Below are positions 61,803 to 64,000 of a stretch of DNA of 64,000 nt, piece by piece. How positions within the stretch are numbered: position 1 is the first letter of the stretch; the number at the start of each line of letters is the position of its first letter. The notes under the pieces are model-generated. The model was not told the origin of the DNA. It saw only the letters and a program-made list of their open reading frames with translations, and searched no databases. Origin of the DNA: Prosopocoilus inquinatus (taxonomy: Eukaryota > Arthropoda > Insecta > Coleoptera > Lucanidae); NCBI GenBank assembly GCA_036172665.1, contig CM069880.1, positions 3,970,501-4,034,500 on the forward strand. The letters run 5' to 3'. A program made the position numbers and the translations under genes.

Positions 61803-64000
61803 GAACGAAACAACACGTATTAGCATTGTTCCTGTGCTGTATCTAATCGATCCTTACTTATCTATCATGTTATTTGACGTTACGATGGACTCCAGTAACT
61901 CTGATGTGAGATACGAAGTTATCGCACTCAGCAGAAGCTGGAAATGGATTTGAACGAAACAGCACGTATTAGCGTTATTCCTGTGATGTATCTAATCGAT
62001 CCTTACTTATCTATTATGTTATTTGACGTTACGATGGACTCCAGTAACTCTGATGTGATATACGAAATTTTCGGACGCACCGGAAGCTGGAAATAGTTTT
62101 GAAGGAAATAACACGTATTAACGTTGTTCCTGTCATGTATCTAATCGATCCTTACTTATCTAATATGTTAATTGACGTTCCAACGGACTCCAGTAACTCT
62201 GATGTGAGATACGAAGTTCTCGCACTCAGCAGAAGCTGGAAAGAGTTTTGAACGAAACAACACGTATTAGCATTGTTCCTGTGATGTGTCTAATCGATCC
62301 TTACTTATCTATCATGTTATTTGACGTTCCAACGGACTCCAGTAACTCTCATGTGAGATACGAAGTTCTCGCACTCAGCAGAAGCTGGAAATAGTTTTGA
62401 ACGAAACAACACGTATTAGCATTGTTCCTGTGATGTATCTAATCGATCCTTACTTATCTATCATGTTACTTGAAGTTCCAACGGACTCCAGTAACTCTGA
62501 TGTGAGATACGAAGTTCTCGCACTCAGCAGAAGCTGGAAATAGTTTTGAATGAAACAACACGTATTAGCGTTGTTCCTGTGATGTATCTAATCGATCCTT
62601 ACTTATCTAACATGCTGTTTGACGTTTCAACGGACTCCAGTAACTCTGATGTGAGATACGAAGTTCTCGCACTCAGCAGAAGCTGGAAATAGTTTTGAAC
62701 GAAACAATACGTATTAGCATTGTTCCTGTGATGTATCTAATCGATCCTTACTTATCTATCATGTTATTTGAGGTTACGATGGACTCCAGTAACTCTGATG
62801 TGAGATACGAAGTTTTCGGACGCAGCGGAAGCTGGAAATAGTTTTGAACGAAATAACACGTATTAGCGTTGTTCCGGTGATGTATCTAATCGATCCTTAC
62901 TTATCTAATATGTTAATTGACGTTCCAACGGACTCCAATAACTCTGATGTGAGATACGAAGTTCTCGCACTCAGCAGAAGCTGGAAATAGTTTTTAACGA
63001 AACAACACGTATTAGCATTGTTCCTGTGATGTATCTAATCGATCCTTACATATCTAATATGTTATTTGACGTTTCAACGGACTCCAGTGACTCTGATGTG
63101 AGATACGAAGTTCTCGCACTCAGCAGAAGCTGGAAATAGTTTTGAATGAAACAACACGTATTAGCGTTGTTCCTGTGATGTATCTAATCGATCCTTACTT
63201 ATCTAATATGTTATTTGACGTTTCAACGGACTCCAGTAACTCTGATATGAGATACGAAGTTCTCGCACTCAGCAGAAGCTGGAAATAGTTTTGAACGAAA
63301 CAACACGTATTAGCATTGTTCCTGTGCTGTATCTAATCGATCCTTACTTATCTATCATGTTATTTGACGTTACGATGGACTCCAGTAACTCTGATGTGAG
63401 ATACGAAGTTATCGCACTCAGCAGAAGCTTGAAATGGTTTTGAACGAAACAACACGTATTAGCATTGTTCCTGTGATGTATCTAATCGATCCTTACTTAT
63501 CTATCATGTTATTTGACGTTACGATGGACTCCAGTAACTCTGATGTGAGATACGAAGTTTTCGGACGCAGCTGAAGCTGGAAATAGTTTTGAACGAAACA
63601 GCACGTATTAGCGTTATTCCTGTGATGTATCTAATCGATCCTTACTTATCTATTACGTTATTTGACGTTACGATGGACTCCAGTAACTCTGATGTGATAT
63701 ACGAAATTTTCGGACGCACCGGAAGCTGGAAGTAGTTTTGAAGGAAATAACACGTATTAGCGTTGTTCCTGTGATGTATCTAATCGATCCTTACTTATCT
63801 AATATGTTAATTGACGTTCCAACGGACTCCAGTAACTCTGATGTGAGATACGAAGTTCTCGCACTCAGCAGAAGCTGGAAAGAGTTTTGAACGAAACAAC
63901 ACGTATTAGCATTGTTCCTGTGATGTATCTAATCGATCCTTACTTATCTATCATGTTATTTGACGTTCCAACGGACTCCAGTAACTCTCATGTGAGATAC
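61803..64000 (+). repeat. 22-monomer higher-order repeat, copy 2 (cut by window end)
   Basis: The segment follows copy 1 at 3278 bp until about 63410. There one extra monomer ('gttatcgcactc', then 'gcagaagcttgaaatgg') is present, after which the offset is 3427 bp (23 monomers; 'cagctgaagc' at 60141 and 63568). Other changes from copy 1 are 'gttatcgcac' for 'gttctcgcac' near 61918, 'aatggatttg' for 'aatggttttg' near 61943, and 'cttgaagttcc' for 'cttgacgttcc' near 62470. The final monomer is incomplete, so the array continues beyond the window. Confidence 0.84.

Larger units (their letters stand above)
1..64000. repeat. 149-bp satellite DNA array filling the whole window
   Basis: The same 149-bp unit repeats head to tail from the first base to the last. 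The landmark 'gaacg' (or a one-base variant) falls at 32, 181, 330, 479 and so on in exact 149-bp steps. There are about 429 units, all in one orientation, with partial units at both window ends. No non-satellite sequence interrupts them, so there is no stretch left over for genes. A unit length of 149 is not a multiple of three, so any reading frame shifts from copy to copy and stops quickly meet it. Such arrays are known in centromeric and heterochromatic regions of eukaryotes; which compartment this one belongs to is inference. I do not recognise it as a named satellite of any species. Confidence 0.98.

Noticed and set aside
1..64000. CRISPR array or other spaced-repeat system
   Set aside because: The whole 149 bp repeats with no unique spacers between conserved repeats. 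The more variable patches are shared family variants, not spacers, and there are no neighbouring cas-like genes.
1..64000. Gene for a repetitive protein
   Set aside because: 149 is not a multiple of three, and stop codons such as TAG in 'aaatag' and TGA in 'tttgaac' recur in every monomer, so no long frame persists on the plus strand. I saw none on the minus strand either.
1..64000. Mobile elements, tRNA or rRNA genes, telomeric repeats
   Set aside because: The phase of the monomer is continuous apart from three small indels, which leaves no room for an insertion. I saw no TTAGG or TTAGGG runs and no terminal inverted repeats with target duplications.

Overview
The window is one uninterrupted block of satellite DNA. 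From base 1 to base 64000 I find only head-to-tail copies of a 149-bp monomer, about 429 of them, all in the same orientation. I see no gene, RNA gene, transposon, unique spacer or array edge. The array therefore continues past both ends. This is typical of a centromeric, pericentromeric or other heterochromatic block in a eukaryotic nuclear genome. The species is not recognisable from the sequence. A B-type monomer is about 38% G+C (57 of 149 by hand count) and has 7 CpG where about 5.4 are expected. That lack of CpG loss fits an invertebrate or another host with little CpG methylation better than a vertebrate or plant, but it is only a hint.

Monomer level. I number the monomer from the G of 'gaacg'. 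Two main families are told apart by linked sites. Type A has C9, A23, 'tatcatg' at 61-67, 'tacgat' at 79-84 and 'ttcggacgcagcg' at about 119-131. Type B has T9, G23, 'taatatg', 'ttcaac' and 'ctcgcactcagca'. A and B often alternate, giving a 298-bp dimer, though runs of one type and A/B hybrids are common. A third linked pair (C then D) recurs throughout: C has 'gcgttattcc', 'tattacg', 'tgatatac' and often 'gcaccgg', and the next monomer starts 'gaagg'.

Higher-order layout. (1) 1-18805: a 39-monomer (5811-bp) higher-order repeat, present as a short first copy, two full copies and a rearranged fourth. (2) 18806-21785: a mosaic of pieces shared with both neighbours. (3) 21786-37579: a 45-monomer (6705-bp) block present twice, separated by a second copy of 16 of its own monomers, so matching sites lie 9089 bp (61 monomers) apart. 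(4) 37580-45024: weakly ordered, with 8-, 11- and 15-monomer duplications, type-B runs and two of the three indels. (5) 45025-49941: a 19-monomer (2831-bp) repeat. (6) 49942-58226: a 7-monomer repeated segment, a 59-bp internal deletion, and a 17-monomer (2533-bp) block in two copies with no difference seen. (7) 58227-64000: a 22-monomer (3278-bp) repeat running off the end.

The most striking property is length conservation. Monomer starts keep the same phase, with no net change, over 295 monomers from 32 to 43987. Only three net length changes occur in 64 kb: +1, -6 and -59 bp. Nearly all duplication and loss is in whole monomers, as expected for unequal exchange or gene conversion between well-paired copies. 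Nothing here is a protein-coding system; the interest lies in the architecture and its recombination scars. All comparisons were by eye, so identity statements mean 'no difference noticed' and need alignment to confirm.
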